64,000 nt of DNA from Strigamia acuminata (lineage: Eukaryota > Arthropoda > Chilopoda > Geophilomorpha > Linotaeniidae), in contig OX442320.1 of NCBI GenBank assembly GCA_949358305.1, positions 7,084,259 to 7,148,258 on the forward strand. Direction: 5' to 3'. Made by a program: the position numbers and the translations under genes. This document shows, piece by piece, positions 25,974 through 39,600 of the stretch; the stretch's first letter is position 1; every line of letters starts with the position of its first letter. Under the pieces are notes generated by a model. That model did not search any database, was not told where the DNA came from, and saw only the letters and a program-made list of their open reading frames with translations.

Positions 25974-28703
25974 ATTCCACTCAAAATTTCATTTTAAAAA
26001 TTAAAGAGCCAAAAATGATACATGTACATCTAAACCGTGTTATTTCCATAGTTTACGCGAGAGCAAATGATAGGGTGTTATCACGTTTTTATTGCAAAAT
26101 GTGGATTTTCTTTCGCGGTTAATTAAATAACAAATTATAGTGCAAAAAATACATGAATTAATCATCAGCGCAATGCATTTATATTGTGTTTATATATAAA
26201 TATATATATAGATTGAGTGGGCACTGCAGGAAAGGTGCATTTCTTATTTCCTGTGGGTAATAGACTGCGTTAATATTAATAACGTTAACGATCCGAATTG
26301 CCTGTTGCTATACTCATTTTGTTTGTTTTTATTTCAGTACCATGTAACCACATTACATTATGTATTACATTGCATGATTTAGATCACATCAAAGTAATCG
26401 TTGCAGACCTCATAAACAGGGGCGGATCCACACACGACCCTCAAGACCCCATTGACCCAAGAACTAAAAAAAAAGAATTTTAAACTTCAAAGGCCCCCTC
26501 GTCGGAGGGCCCCCAAATATCAAATATAAGCGAAAAAACGCAATAATGTGATTAAATATTAGGGGGCCCCTCGTCGGTGGGCTCCAACTCCAAATTAGGT
26601 CCAAATGTACAAAAAAATTAATTTCAGGGGGCCCCTCTTTGGAGGGCTCCAAATATCACATATAGGCGTTAAAAAAACGCTAGAATGTGTTTAGATTTTA
26701 GGGGGCCCCTAAATAAACGAATAAATTGTTAAAAAGTAACCCGCAACAGGTTGAAAGTTTGTTTGGAGCAACTAATTGTTCGAGTCTTTCGAGCCTGAAT
26801 CCGGGTGTCGTGTGGCCAAGTGTCACCAATCATTTGTTTGTTCAAAGCTCAACCCCGCTAATCTCGGTACAATAGGTCGTCATACCTCTTCAATTATGGC
26901 TGAACGAGTTTATTTATGTACCTACACATGTTTGTGTGTACACGGTAAACAAAAAAGAGTAAAACATCAGTGCCAGTGTGCAAATTGGGGCGATGGGCCC
27001 TTTAGTAGAGCTATAGCTAGATTTTCGGTACATTTATGGGCCCGTGTCAAGCGCACGCTTGCTATACGCCACTGCTAAGCATCCTGAGTCATTATTCATC
27101 AGCGAATGATGACAAATGAACACATGACGTGATGTGCAGCACCTGCTTGTAATCAACGTGAAGAAAAGAGGAATTGTTTATGTTTTTACCGGTAATGTTG
27201 GTCTAGTTGAGCCTTTTCGATCCTCTTGTCTTTGGCGCGCCGGTTTTGGAACCATATTTTCACCTGAGTTTCGGTCAGAAGGAGTCGCTCGGCCAATTCG
27301 TAGCGTTTTGCTCGACTTATGTACTCGTTTCTTTGGAATTCCAACTCCAGACGTAAGGTTTGCTCGCTGGTGAATGTGGTTCTCTGTCGGCGTTGTCTGT
27401 GCTCCTTCCTTCGTCTTCTCGACACTGGAAATAAAAAAAAATTGGGTCATTAGAAAGCGGAGTGTTTGACTTTGACCACACACAGACCACAGTTGTGGGA
27501 GGAAGTGAAGCCACAAATTACTAGTTAGACTGGAGGTTCCATTAAACTGGTTTTTCTCCACTTTCAACCGACGTGTAATTTTGTCTCAACAAATGTTTAC
27601 TTATTGTTTCAGGGTGTTTTAGAATTTCGAGAAGAAAATTTCATAAATAAAGTCCAGAATTATGATTAACGGTCGAGTTAAATACGGTAAGTTAATCATC
27701 CCGTAAACAGCCAAGCCGTGCGTAGAAAAACCGTCGTCGGACCCTTAAATTTCAGCATTACAGGTATAACTACTTCAAACTTTCGTAACAACATACGGTC
27801 CTTCAAATCGGTCTTCTAACGATGCAGCATAGCGGATGAACTTGTTCGAGAGCCATAGTCTTTTATAATGACATACGGGCCTTCAAATCGGTCTTCTAAC
27901 GATGCAGTATAGCGGATGGCCTTGTTTGAGAGCCGTAACTGGACGGATCAGCCCGCATGTCAAGTAAGAACGCAACAAACACTAACCGCACAACTTACTT
28001 GACCACAAGGCTGGACTGGAAACAAATTTAGTACCGGGAAATCTGAAAAAAAAATTTCACGACGTTATAGACCACCGGGAAATTCCCGGTATCCAGGCCC
28101 ACCTTTACTATTGGGCTAACTGGGCTGCAGCCCAGGGGCACCGGGCACAGGAGGGCGCCGGACACAGGGGCTCGATGGGCACAGAAGGGCGCTGGGCACA
28201 GAAAAGTTCTGGGCAAGGGGTGCCTGAGTTTTATTAGCCCATGGCGCTGAAAAGTGTAAAGACGGCCCTGCCGGTATCCCGTCGATCCGGCACTGCTTGA
28301 CCATTCTGACAACTCTAATAAAGGTTTAACAACCATAAACCAGTGGGCTTTTTGTGTCTTTTCTTAAGTTGCGTCCAGTGTGACTACTTGATGTCTGTCT
28401 GCCATTCAAAACCCTTTAAAAAAGTTAGTAAAAGTGTTACTTACGGAAAGCGGGGAGTCCTGCCGGCATAAAAGGCAACTCTGAGTGCAGTAAAGACGTT
28501 GACGACGGATGACCCATGAGCGATGAAAAGGCAGGTATACTTAAGGCGAAGGAAGGTGACAGTGGACATCCAGGTGGACGAGGAGCGGTGAAGGCAGTAG
28601 GGCGGACAACTTGCGGTATGGCCGGAGGCGATTGACTGCTGGGTCGGGGAGTGGCTTCCCTGTCGGGGTCCGGATCGAGAGACTGCGGACGCGAGTTGCT
28701 CAT
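25768..28703 (-). CDS. ro: Homeobox protein rough
   Basis: Homeodomain transcription factor; in Drosophila rough patterns the eye, where it restricts R8 photoreceptor fate. Exons: 28703-28445, 27424-27190, 25918-25768, phases matched (C|TG and CG|G). The model encodes 214 residues from [11 protein letters not shown]. An in-frame upstream Met at 28805 (MKRVLRSV) would add 34. Exon 2 carries the homeodomain ([20 protein letters not shown], then [20 protein letters not shown]) with recognition helix [14 protein letters not shown] (Gln50). The ensuing [12 protein letters not shown] is the extension typical of insect rough. The N-terminus is Pro/Ser-rich and the C-terminus is short (ends PPVATPSSF). 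The protein is clearly shorter than the Drosophila one. Both introns contain transposon debris. Exon 3 rests on phase, the acceptor and an open frame. Confidence 0.88.
25930..25976. repeat. (TAAA)n microsatellite
   Basis: About 12 perfect aaat/taaa tetranucleotide units lie just upstream (in minus-strand sense) of the acceptor of the last rough exon. Confidence 0.95.
26413..27079. mobile_element. Probable degraded DNA transposon(s) with GGGGCCCC repeats
   Basis: The region opens with CAGGGGCGGATCCAC, an end typical of hAT-like elements. It then shows three units headed by gg(g)ggcccctc…ggagggctcc palindromes (about 26487, 26561 and 26627, plus a partial at 26700). It closes near 27060-27076 with a sequence whose complement starts CAGTGGCGTATAGC. 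The part at 26970-27040 recurs at 55455-55530 (shared gattttcggta-attta). No target duplication is visible, so the boundaries are approximate, and two elements may be juxtaposed. Confidence 0.5.
27781..27934 (-). pseudogene. Two copies of a Ty3/gypsy integrase C-terminal fragment
   Basis: Two adjacent segments (27781-27859 and 27865-27934) are about 90% alike. On the minus strand the first reads [15 protein letters not shown], resembling the GPF/Y module at the end of gypsy-type integrases. A third copy lies at 29180-29226 on the plus strand. Nothing else of the element is recognisable nearby. Confidence 0.55.
28094..28270. mobile_element. Non-autonomous hAT MITE with 8-bp target duplication
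   Basis: A GC-rich 177-bp insert lies in the first intron of rough. It starts CAGGCCCACCTTTAC and ends with the complement of CAGGGCCGTCTTTACAC. It is flanked on both sides by the identical octamer ccggtatc (28086-28093 and 28271-28278). Short inverted ends plus an 8-bp duplication define the hAT superfamily. The interior has tandem gggcaca(g)-type motifs and no coding capacity. Confidence 0.88.
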
Positions 28704-29041
28704 CTTTGGCGCGCGGTGTGGATGGATGGCGATGGCGAGGGCGAGCGCCGGATGGAAATTGCAATTAACTAACGCGTCAACTACTGATCGCAGCACCCGT
28801 TTCATTGGTCACACTCGTGACCCAGGTTTCACCCTTCAATCATCTTCGCTTTTACCCGCCATCGATTTTTGCTCGGAGAATTCTCCTTTCTCATTGGATG
28901 GTCTTGTAATTAGTTTCTCCTCCCTCACATAAGCTCCATACAAGCTATATGCCGCTCATTCTTTCAATCATTTGAAATTAAACGATGAATCAATTTCAAT
29001 TTTTATTACTTATAACGAAAAATGTATACAGGAGGTAAACG

Positions 29042-29164
29042 GTGTTAAAACACGTTGCAGGGAAAATGAACCCTGCTGATATATTTACCAAATGGTTAGC
29101 CAGGGACAAATTTACAACATATCGTGATTTATTTCTGGTTGATTTACCTGATTGTGACGTTTAA
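29042..29164 (+). pseudogene. Ty1/copia retrotransposon RNase H C-terminal relic
   Basis: The frame reads LKHVAGKMNPADIFTKWLAR and runs to a stop. 'N-x-AD-(I/L)-x-TK' is the conserved end of copia polyproteins. There is no upstream reverse transcriptase. It is a fragment. Confidence 0.75.
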
Positions 29165-29179
29165 TTCATTAATTAATTC

Positions 29180-29226
29180 ATTAGAAGACCTATTTGAAGG
29201 ACCGTATGTTGTTACGAAAAGACGAT
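29180..29226 (+). pseudogene. Third copy of the gypsy integrase GPY fragment
   Basis: Plus-strand reading [14 protein letters not shown] matches, in opposite orientation, the segments at 27781-27934. It starts 16 bp after the copia relic's stop, so the two fragments were brought together by nested insertion or rearrangement. Confidence 0.55.
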
Positions 29227-30139
29227 CCTTGGGTCCAATTTTGGCTTTTTCCACCGCTTTTAAAATACTGTTTGTGAGATTTTCGTTTCGTGAGCTGGGG
29301 AAATTAGATTTTTGGCAATATTTATTGTTTTAATTTATTATTTGGTGATTAAAAGATGATCTTGTTATTTTGGGGTATAGAATTGGGCAGGAAAGATGGT
29401 CTAAACAGGAAGAAGCGCCGTTGGTGCGCTCATCCCGTCGCGACCACCTGTTTGCGCTTTGATTAGTTGTGTTTTGAGTTTACTCTAATTCTCATAAACA
29501 AGCGTAAATTGGTGGCGGTCGTCCCTCGTTTCCGCTTCCGAGATTTTTCAATGGTGTAGGAAGCACGCAAATTATTCACGCAGATTAGGCGCACGTGCAA
29601 AGTGTGGGATGAGGTGTCACTTCTCTTCATTCACTCTTCTCGATAAAAAAAAATCATTATTCATTTGACCGACATCTGCTAGCGGCCTCACGAGTTCCAT
29701 TCCAGGTGCGATGCAGGTAAAAATTCTCACTTTAATTAAAAATTAAAAAAAAAATCGAAAAATACATCTAAACGCGATAATTTATGACGTCATTAATATT
29801 CAGAATTAGTTCCGATTGTTTAGAAACAACGACGAGAGTCGCAAGATGGCGAAAAAACAGCGGCAAATGTGAGTAAATTTCATTTAAAAAACTTTGTTAA
29901 CATAATGACGGATATGGTAATTGGTTAATGAAATATATCGTACACAGTTGGATGGAGATGGATGAGAAAGTGCAGGTGTGAGGGCGAGGGTTAACTCACC
30001 TCGTCACTTCTAATCACGATTTCCATTTTCTATTGACCATTAAATGTCCTCCATATAATCGATTCAGCTCGTTCAGTCTGACGTCTCAACATCCATTTTA
30101 TTAATCAATTCAAAATGCTACATTGGCAATCTCAAATAT

Positions 30140-31982
<1,843 letters not shown>

Positions 31983-33259
31983 TTTTTTTTTAGATTTTTA
32001 GCGATTTTTTTGAGATTTTTATGGGTTTTTCTTTATAAACCCGTTATGGGTGTACTAAAACGTCGAGGCAAATTAATTGGTTGTAATAAATTAGGTAAAA
32101 ACTTGGATATTTTTAGCCGTGGAATAGTCGTGTTGTAGGCTTACCTAGCGTTATGTAATGCATCGTGTTTCGTGAAGTAGTCACCAGATTGTATTCGTTT
32201 CAAGGAATCGGAGTTCGGTTTTATCAAACAAAGTTTTTTTTTATTCGCCTTAATATGAGTGAAATATAAAAAAAAAATTGTGGTGCCAAGTTATATATTA
32301 TTAATAATAATTGTGGTTTAATCAAGCAACATTGACTTTTTTATTTGAAATTTAAAAAAAAAAAAATTTGAGGGAGAGTTGAAGAGGAGAAATATAAAAG
32401 AGGCAATATAAGTTACACACAAAATTCATATCATAACAACGAACATTCAGTATGTGGTTAAATCCTAAATAAATTTTTAAATAAATTTTAAATTAAGAAA
32501 AATCGAATTTTTTTATTTCTTAATTTTTAATTAAATATATTAAAAAAATGTTTTTAGGTCATTTTTAGGTCTTTTTGTTGGAAAAGAAGGGGAAAATACA
32601 CAAAAACGCAAGTTTTATCTCGTTTTTAGTAGAATAAAGTGAAAATTTGAGCCTAGACCACGAGATATTGGTCTAAAATAATTTTTGTTTAATAGATATA
32701 GAATATGGAATGCATTTTTATTTAAATAAACATAAACGAGATTCAAAATTTAGAAACCACTGCCCCACAATGAATGCATTTTGTTCTTTACTTGAGTAAT
32801 TATTATCATTATGCTTTTAATTCATTTTAAATTTATTATTAAAGATGAATGAAATTCAATTTACCTATCTGGAATTTGTTAGCATTATTATTGTTATTAT
32901 TATTATTATTTTGTTAAAAATTTCCATATTTTCGTAACAGTTTTTACACATAAAATATGCAAACTCGACATTTGTACATTTAATTTTCGCGTTCAAATCC
33001 ATTTCCGTAATAATTTTAAAGCTGGCAATATAAAATGAAACGGCACATTTTGCATTGCAACAGCAAAAAAAATAATAAAAAAAAACATTTTTCCTTTTTT
33101 ATGTACAAAAACCGGATGCATTGTGTGACCATCCCTAATTTTACAAGCACAACAGTTACATTTCATAAACAAAACTCAAATCGAGTCTGTAACACACTTT
33201 TAAACGAGATTGAAACACTTTTATATAAAAAAAAATTTGTAAAACAATAAAAAAGATAA

Positions 33260-33291
<32 letters not shown>

Positions 33292-33615
33292 TGCCCAACC
33301 CCCCGAAAATTTAATTAATTAATTATTTTTCTCTTTTACTATTAGTTGGTTTGGCACAAAAACCTTGAAACGTCTTGTGTTTTTCTTCACATATAAAAGG
33401 GAAAGATTTGCTTCGAGAAAAATACAAATCGGCATTTTTTTTTTTTTCAATTTAAAAAAACGAAAAAAAAAACAGAAAAAAAAATTAATTACTGAGACTA
33501 AAATAAAAGTTGCCCAATTTAATTCATTCTACAATATACAACCTAATTCTAGTAATCCGTTACAGTATTCGAGACAATAACTTTGTCAGTTTTCTGGCCC
33601 CTGTTTTGGTGCTTT
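31983..33615. other. SQOR upstream region and CLASP 3' UTR/flank
   Basis: AT-rich interval of 1.6 kb. A possible plus-strand core promoter is seen around 32390-32450 (tataaaag, later an aacattcagt initiator-like site), but only a tiny frame (MWLNPK) follows. Several homopolymer runs are present. The right half probably holds the CLASP 3' UTR. No coding similarity was recognised. Confidence 0.45.
33265..33291. repeat. Poly(A) run of 27 bases
   Basis: Uninterrupted A run on the plus strand downstream of CLASP. No adjacent retroposed gene is evident. Confidence 0.95.
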
Positions 33616-36600
33616 TTAAGTGCGTGGACTCGTTTCTTGCGAACTAATCTGTGAACTAAGCTGAGGTGATGTTGGTGAAGTACTCTGTGTTGGCTGAGCA
33701 CGTTTAATATACAAAGTCAAAAGCTTCAACTGCAACAAAACGACTTTTAGCATCGAAAAAGGAAGAAGAAAATGAATTGATTCTTACTTTACTCCCATTG
33801 AGCTCATCTAAGTAAGGCTTGAGCGCCTCGCCAACTGCTGTGTGGGCAGCAACCATGCAAAAGACGGCTGCTTTACGCACACTGCTCTCCTGGTTATCAT
33901 ACGCCTTGATTAAACCCGGCATAATGTCATCGATGTATTGCAGGATCACAGATTGTGGCTGCTGCTCAATTACCTGTTTGAAACGATTCAATTTACATCT
34001 TATTTACTTATTCAATTGGACGGGGCAACTTGCCTTTGTCAACATCTTGATGGCAGCTTGATTGACAGGGTATTCACCAGTCAAAATAATAGGAATGAGC
34101 ACACGCACACACTGCTCAGCCGCTAAGCCGCCCGCTAACGTGGTTGCGCATGTTTCAGCAGCACGCACGACCTGCAACATATAAATTCACATTAAAGTTG
34201 CAGTTTTTTAAACATAAAATTGTCTGTTTTTAGACGGATTAATGCAGAAAATGCAAGTTTTAGACATAAAATTGTATTTTTTATACGAAAAATGCCCGAA
34301 ATTGCACATTTTAGACGTAAAATTGCATTTTTTACAAGAAAAATGCACGAAATTGCACATTTTAGACGTAAAATTGCATTTTTTAACATAAAAAATGCAC
34401 AAAATTGCACATTTTAGCCCGATAAATGCCGTTTTTATGCCAAAAAACGTCTTTTGACACGATAATGCTTACATCTTTCTCAGCATCTTTATGTGCTTCT
34501 AGTATTTTGAGTACTGTGAGCTCAGCAAATCCTTGAAACCGGGATGTCTGTTTCCTCAACATGTCACATAAAATTCGAAGTGAATGTGCACGCACTGATC
34601 CCTGTAAACAAATAAAACACATTTTATTTTCATTTTAAAACAAGTGATTACAAGTGTCGTCCTCACATCCTTCTCTTTCGTAAGGGTCTCCAGTAGTATG
34701 CGCAGAACAGCCTTGAAATGTTCGTCCCATACGGCAGCAGTATCTTCCTTCGCAAATATAGACAAGTGCACTAAAGCTAACTTTCTTTCCTCCAACCTCT
34801 TGTTATAATTGGCCAATTCCGCCAGAATTGTAGTCATCGATAAACGTTCCTGCTTTGCAACCGACAATAAATCCACTTCTGTATCAAAACCATTGCGATT
34901 AACCTAAAACAAATGCATCAGTTTTAAGATTTAAAGAATTTAACTTTTCAATTACCCTGTCCTGATACACGGGTGGATTGTAGTCTTTTCGTCGCATCGG
35001 CGACCCGTTTTCCGGCGACTCTTCCAGAATGTCCATCCTGCCGTCGGGCGCGGACATTTGGCTGATTCCGCTGTCCTGCGACGTCGTGTCGCGGTCCCTC
35101 TCGAATCGATCTTTCGTGCGCTCTTTCGTGAATCCATGGTCCAAAGTATCAAAACTGTAATTTTGAATCTCGGTAGTAGTCCGTCTTAAGTTAGTCCAAA
35201 CTTCATCCGGATTCATGTTCTCAGTGTCTTCAAAATGCGTCGATCTGGGTGTACGGGTCCTTGAAAAACAAGCATTTAATTTCACGTTATCTCGTAAACC
35301 TTATTAATTTATTTATTTACTTGTTCGGACTCGATAGAGAACGTGCGGACATGATGGGAGTAATCTTGAGAGGCGAATCGTCCGACGTGGTGCGTTTCAA
35401 ATGGTTATGAAGTAGTTTCGATGCATTATCTTGACACAGTTTTGACAACTGATTCAGTAGTTTAGTAAATTCGGGAGTGTTTGAATTAAATAAAGCCACA
35501 ACTGCAGCTTGAGATGCCTTCAAACGAAAGAAATTGATCGGTTACATGTTTACTCGAGTTAATTCGGGCCTACTTTTCGCAATTCGGCGCTTTTTGGATC
35601 GGTGGTCCACGTGATTATCTTCGAAATGGACGTTTGGCTCTCCGGCGTGACGGTGAAGTCGGAGGGGCTCATCACCTCGCACAGAACTTGTAAATAATTC
35701 AGCACCGCTAATTTGACCTGAAATTCCATTTGTTTCGTCAAGAAAATACATTTTAATTTAGCGATTTGATTTCTGCGTACTTTGACGTTCGGAGTCTGGG
35801 TTTGATCAACCAAAAATTTCATTATGACGGCAAATTGGAGATCAAAACTAAACGAATCTCTGATCAGGTCCAAAGTTCTCTGCAGTTTAGTCTGCACCGA
35901 TCCCAGTAAGTCCACCCCTTGTTTATTAAATAAACGGGTCATCAACACGTAGAGCCAATCGTTTAAATCCAATTTATGCGTAATGATTAGATCACGAAGC
36001 GTGTCCAAAAATATACTGAAAACCTATTTGAGAATAAAAAAAAGTTAGAAAGATTCCTCAAGTGGGCAAATTGTGGATTATTGACCTTAGTATGGGGGTC
36101 CATAAACATTTTTGTGAAAATATCAGTCACTTTTTTCAGCTCGCACGCCCTAAAAATATACACCATATTTTTTCGAATTAAAGCAAGTCAAAATCGTCAA
36201 AAACCATTAAAAATCGATTAAAAATTAATAAAAATCGTCAAAAACCATTAAAAATCGATTAAAAATTAATAAAAATCGTCAAAAACCATTAAAAATCGAT
36301 TAAAAATTAATAAAAATCGTCAAAAACCATTAAAAATCAATTAAAAATTAACAAAAATCGTCAAAAAACATTAAAAATCGATTAAAAATTAATAAAAATC
36401 GGTAAAAAAAATTGATATAACTGGTGTATCTACTGTATTGTAATTCTTTTGTAAAAGAAACATTTATTTAGGTATTTAAACTGTATAAATACAATAAAAT
36501 AAAAATTGATAACGTATACACTGTATGTCCTCGATTATTGGCGCGGCAGAAAATTGTGTTTGCAATTTTAAGCCGCGACTTTTAATCGAAGAAATACGTT

Positions 36601-39600
36601 GAATGGTTTTTCTAAATGTGAAAAAAAATGTTTTAACTCACGATAAAGTTCTATTGGAATTGACGACAGCTTGTAGTCCCACCAAACCTTCTTTTCTATC
36701 TGCCCAATGCTGACTGGCCAAATTATTAATTACTTCGGCCACGTCCTTTAAAAAATAAAAATGCAATTTCAACGTTATTATTCCCACATCTCGATTAGTC
36801 AGTTATTTCATGGTCAGCTACAAGTTTAGTAAGAAATAATTAAAAAAAAAATCAGAAAAAATAAATAAAAAAAAAACACAAAATAAGCGAAAGATCCGAC
36901 AAGAACTATTAAGCATAGTGGTAAGGAAGCAGTGCGGTGCTTGTCAGCGATAGAAAGTAAAAACACGATTACAACTGACCAAAGAACGTTTGTTTAGTAA
37001 AGGGTGCTGCCAATAACTCGGTTCACCTGTGTGCTGACAAGCATACCTGTACTGCTGGATCCACATACTCCTTCAAAAGCCGTTGAATCGAACCGTGCCA
37101 GAAAAATGGCTAAAAGTAAGAAGTTAGCGCGAAATAAAAGGAATGCCAATTTAAAAATACAAAATATAAAACCAAAAAATCCAAAAAAAAAATATTCAAA
37201 TGCAAATTTAAGACCTCAAACAACGAAATTAGTTTCTCCAAGATCCCAACATTCCAACTTACATCCACGGCACGTCCGTAGGACCCGTAGGAACGCTCCG
37301 AACACACGCTGGATGTTTCGCTATCGTCCGACTCGTTGCCGAACGGATCGTACCGTCTCCGGAGCGGATTCTTCGGCGAGTCCATGCGATTCACCAAAGC
37401 ATCCGCAACCGCTACTTCGGCCTCCTTGGTCTGCGTTAATATCCGTTGCGCCAGTACTTGACCGCCTGCCATAAAAACCCATAAATTAATCCAACAAAAT
37501 TTACAAATTCTCCATTTAATTCACCTCTGGAGCCCCTCTCGCTTCCGGCCAAACCCCGTGCGCGTTTGTGAACACCATTACCACTAAGCCGCCTCTCGTG
37601 TCCCAAAAGATTCCTCGACGGACTCGTCTCCCGACTCGTGCCCGTGCTGTGCACAACGCCCGCACGCCGACGAATACGTTGCGGCAGAGCGTACGAGGAA
37701 TCCGCCTGACTATTATTGTACGTGGCGTAGCTTAATCTCGACGACGGGGACCCCGAACGGCTACTTGCTGTAGTAGAATTAAATTAAATTACAATTACAA
37801 TTAAAATCGCCAAATTTATTACGTTGAGATTGTGATGCTCCCAGTTTTGTGCGACTCCGTGCCAGTCGTTCGGGCGACGTAACCGCACTAGCGCTGTAAT
37901 GATCCACGTGTGCTGATCCCGTCGACAATTTCCGCATGGGTGGTCGAGCTGTAACATTTAAAACGTGTCAAGAAATTATCGTTTTCGTGTTAGGAAATAA
38001 AAAACAGGAATTAAAATGAAAAGCAAACGCAAAAAACCGGACAAATATAGCACTTACGTAACGAAGCCCCTGACCCCACTTTAAAGCGAGAAGCAGCAGC
38101 GGCAGTGTTTCGTGCCCGAGCACGCTGAACTGCATTTAGATCTATGGCACTATTTGAACGCAACGGGGTTGGCGTGAGGGAACCATTAGCCATCCTTGAG
38201 CCATCTGCAAAAACAAATTGAGGCGAAACGAAAAAAAAAAAACAAACATAAAAATAAATAAATAAAATCGCATGCAACGATGTGCGTGTTGCAAAACAAA
38301 CAAGCGAGTGACATCAAAACACACGTACTAAAGTAAGGCGTTTTACCCGGTTCGGTTCTTGGACTCGCTAGCATCGGAATACCGGTTCGCTTGAAGCTAG
38401 ACGCGCGTCTGAAAGTGCAATAATAAATTGAAACGTCTAGTTTTAATTTAATTTAATTTAATTACGCGAGGTTTTCCGTCGATCCTCCGGCACTCGACGC
38501 TCTCGATCGAGGGATTTTCGCGATGTTGTTCAACGAGTTGTTGCTGGACGAGTTGCTCAAAGACATCTGTCCTTGCAACATCTTTTGTTTACTGCTGTCT
38601 AAGGAGTTGAGTAAGCTGTCGGCTTGTTCCGAGAAGTGGTCGGCGAAACTCCAGAAAGCTCTGCACAAAATCAATTAAAAATTGGAAAAAAAAATTAATT
38701 TATTTATTTTGTTTTTACTTTCTGGACGAAGCTCTGGCTTCCGGGTCGGCATCGCTGATTCCTTTCTTGATGGCTTCCTGTATGATCGCGATGTGTCGCT
38801 CCAGAGTGTGCGTCGGCCACGTGTGGAGCAACTGGCCGAGAAATTCGCCGCAAGCCTTTCGAATGTCTTTTGATTTGGATGTCATATTGGCCGTTATTAT
38901 GGGGATCAGCCGGCTCGCGAAGGTGTAGCGAATGATGAAGCGGATGGCTACGGTGCCGGCTGTCGACATGACTTTAGCACTGTTGGGTATCAAGTTAATG
39001 AGATTGGGTAATAGCACCTCGGCGAAATGGTCAACCTTCTGACGCAGTGTCTGCGAGAAATAGCTGAGGGAGGCGCGGAAAGAAAAAGATGCAATTAATG
39101 GAGGAAAACGAGCGGTTTCGGAGGACTTACGCAATGGTCACGCACGTCTCGCGTACAATCTGAGACCTCAGGTCTTTGACGGACGTTTGGAACGCCATTT
39201 CTAACATCCTCAACTGCGGTATTAATTCGTCGTATTCGCATCCGCCGGAATAAACGACGCCCCGCACTTTTTTCATCTAAAGTTTGTCCGATTAGACGAG
39301 TACAAATTTAACTCAACAATTTGAATTTACCGCTTCGCCTCTCTTCTCCCAATCAGCGCTGGGGTCGAGTAAAATCTCTCGGCATTTCTGTAACGCGTCT
39401 TCCATGTCTTTGGCCGAATATATTGGAATCTTGGGCACATCATCGAACGAACGAATGAAAGTCTCTTCGTCGACGGCACCCGCAGGACCTGAAATAACAA
39501 ATTTGTGAATAAAATCGATCAAAATGATTTATTTTCTTCGTTTTACCTGTGGTTGATGGCGGTTTAGCAGCAGAAAAGGCAGCCCGACGCACAGGTGGCG

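Larger units (their letters stand above)
28704..30139. other. Intergenic region between rough and SQOR with retroelement relics
   Basis: Upstream region of rough and downstream region of SQOR. It contains a copia fragment and a gypsy fragment (listed), and a palindromic CRE-type TGACGTCA at 29784-29791. A short ATG frame at 29846 (MAKKQRQM) ends at a gtgagt donor; it could be an unidentified first exon, but no downstream exon was found. The remainder shows nothing. Confidence 0.5.

Noticed and set aside
27134-27567. Long frames overlapping the rough homeobox exon in other frames
   Set aside because: Shadows of the homeodomain exon. Only the frame giving the homeodomain has correct splice phases.
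32390-32490. TATA-like plus-strand promoter upstream of SQOR
   Set aside because: Only a six-codon frame follows and no spliced continuation was found, so it was not annotated as a gene.
37004-37474. 156-codon plus-strand frame opposite CLASP
   Set aside because: Its second half is the complement of a conserved CLASP exon (37465-37263) and its first half is intron. It has no similarity of its own.
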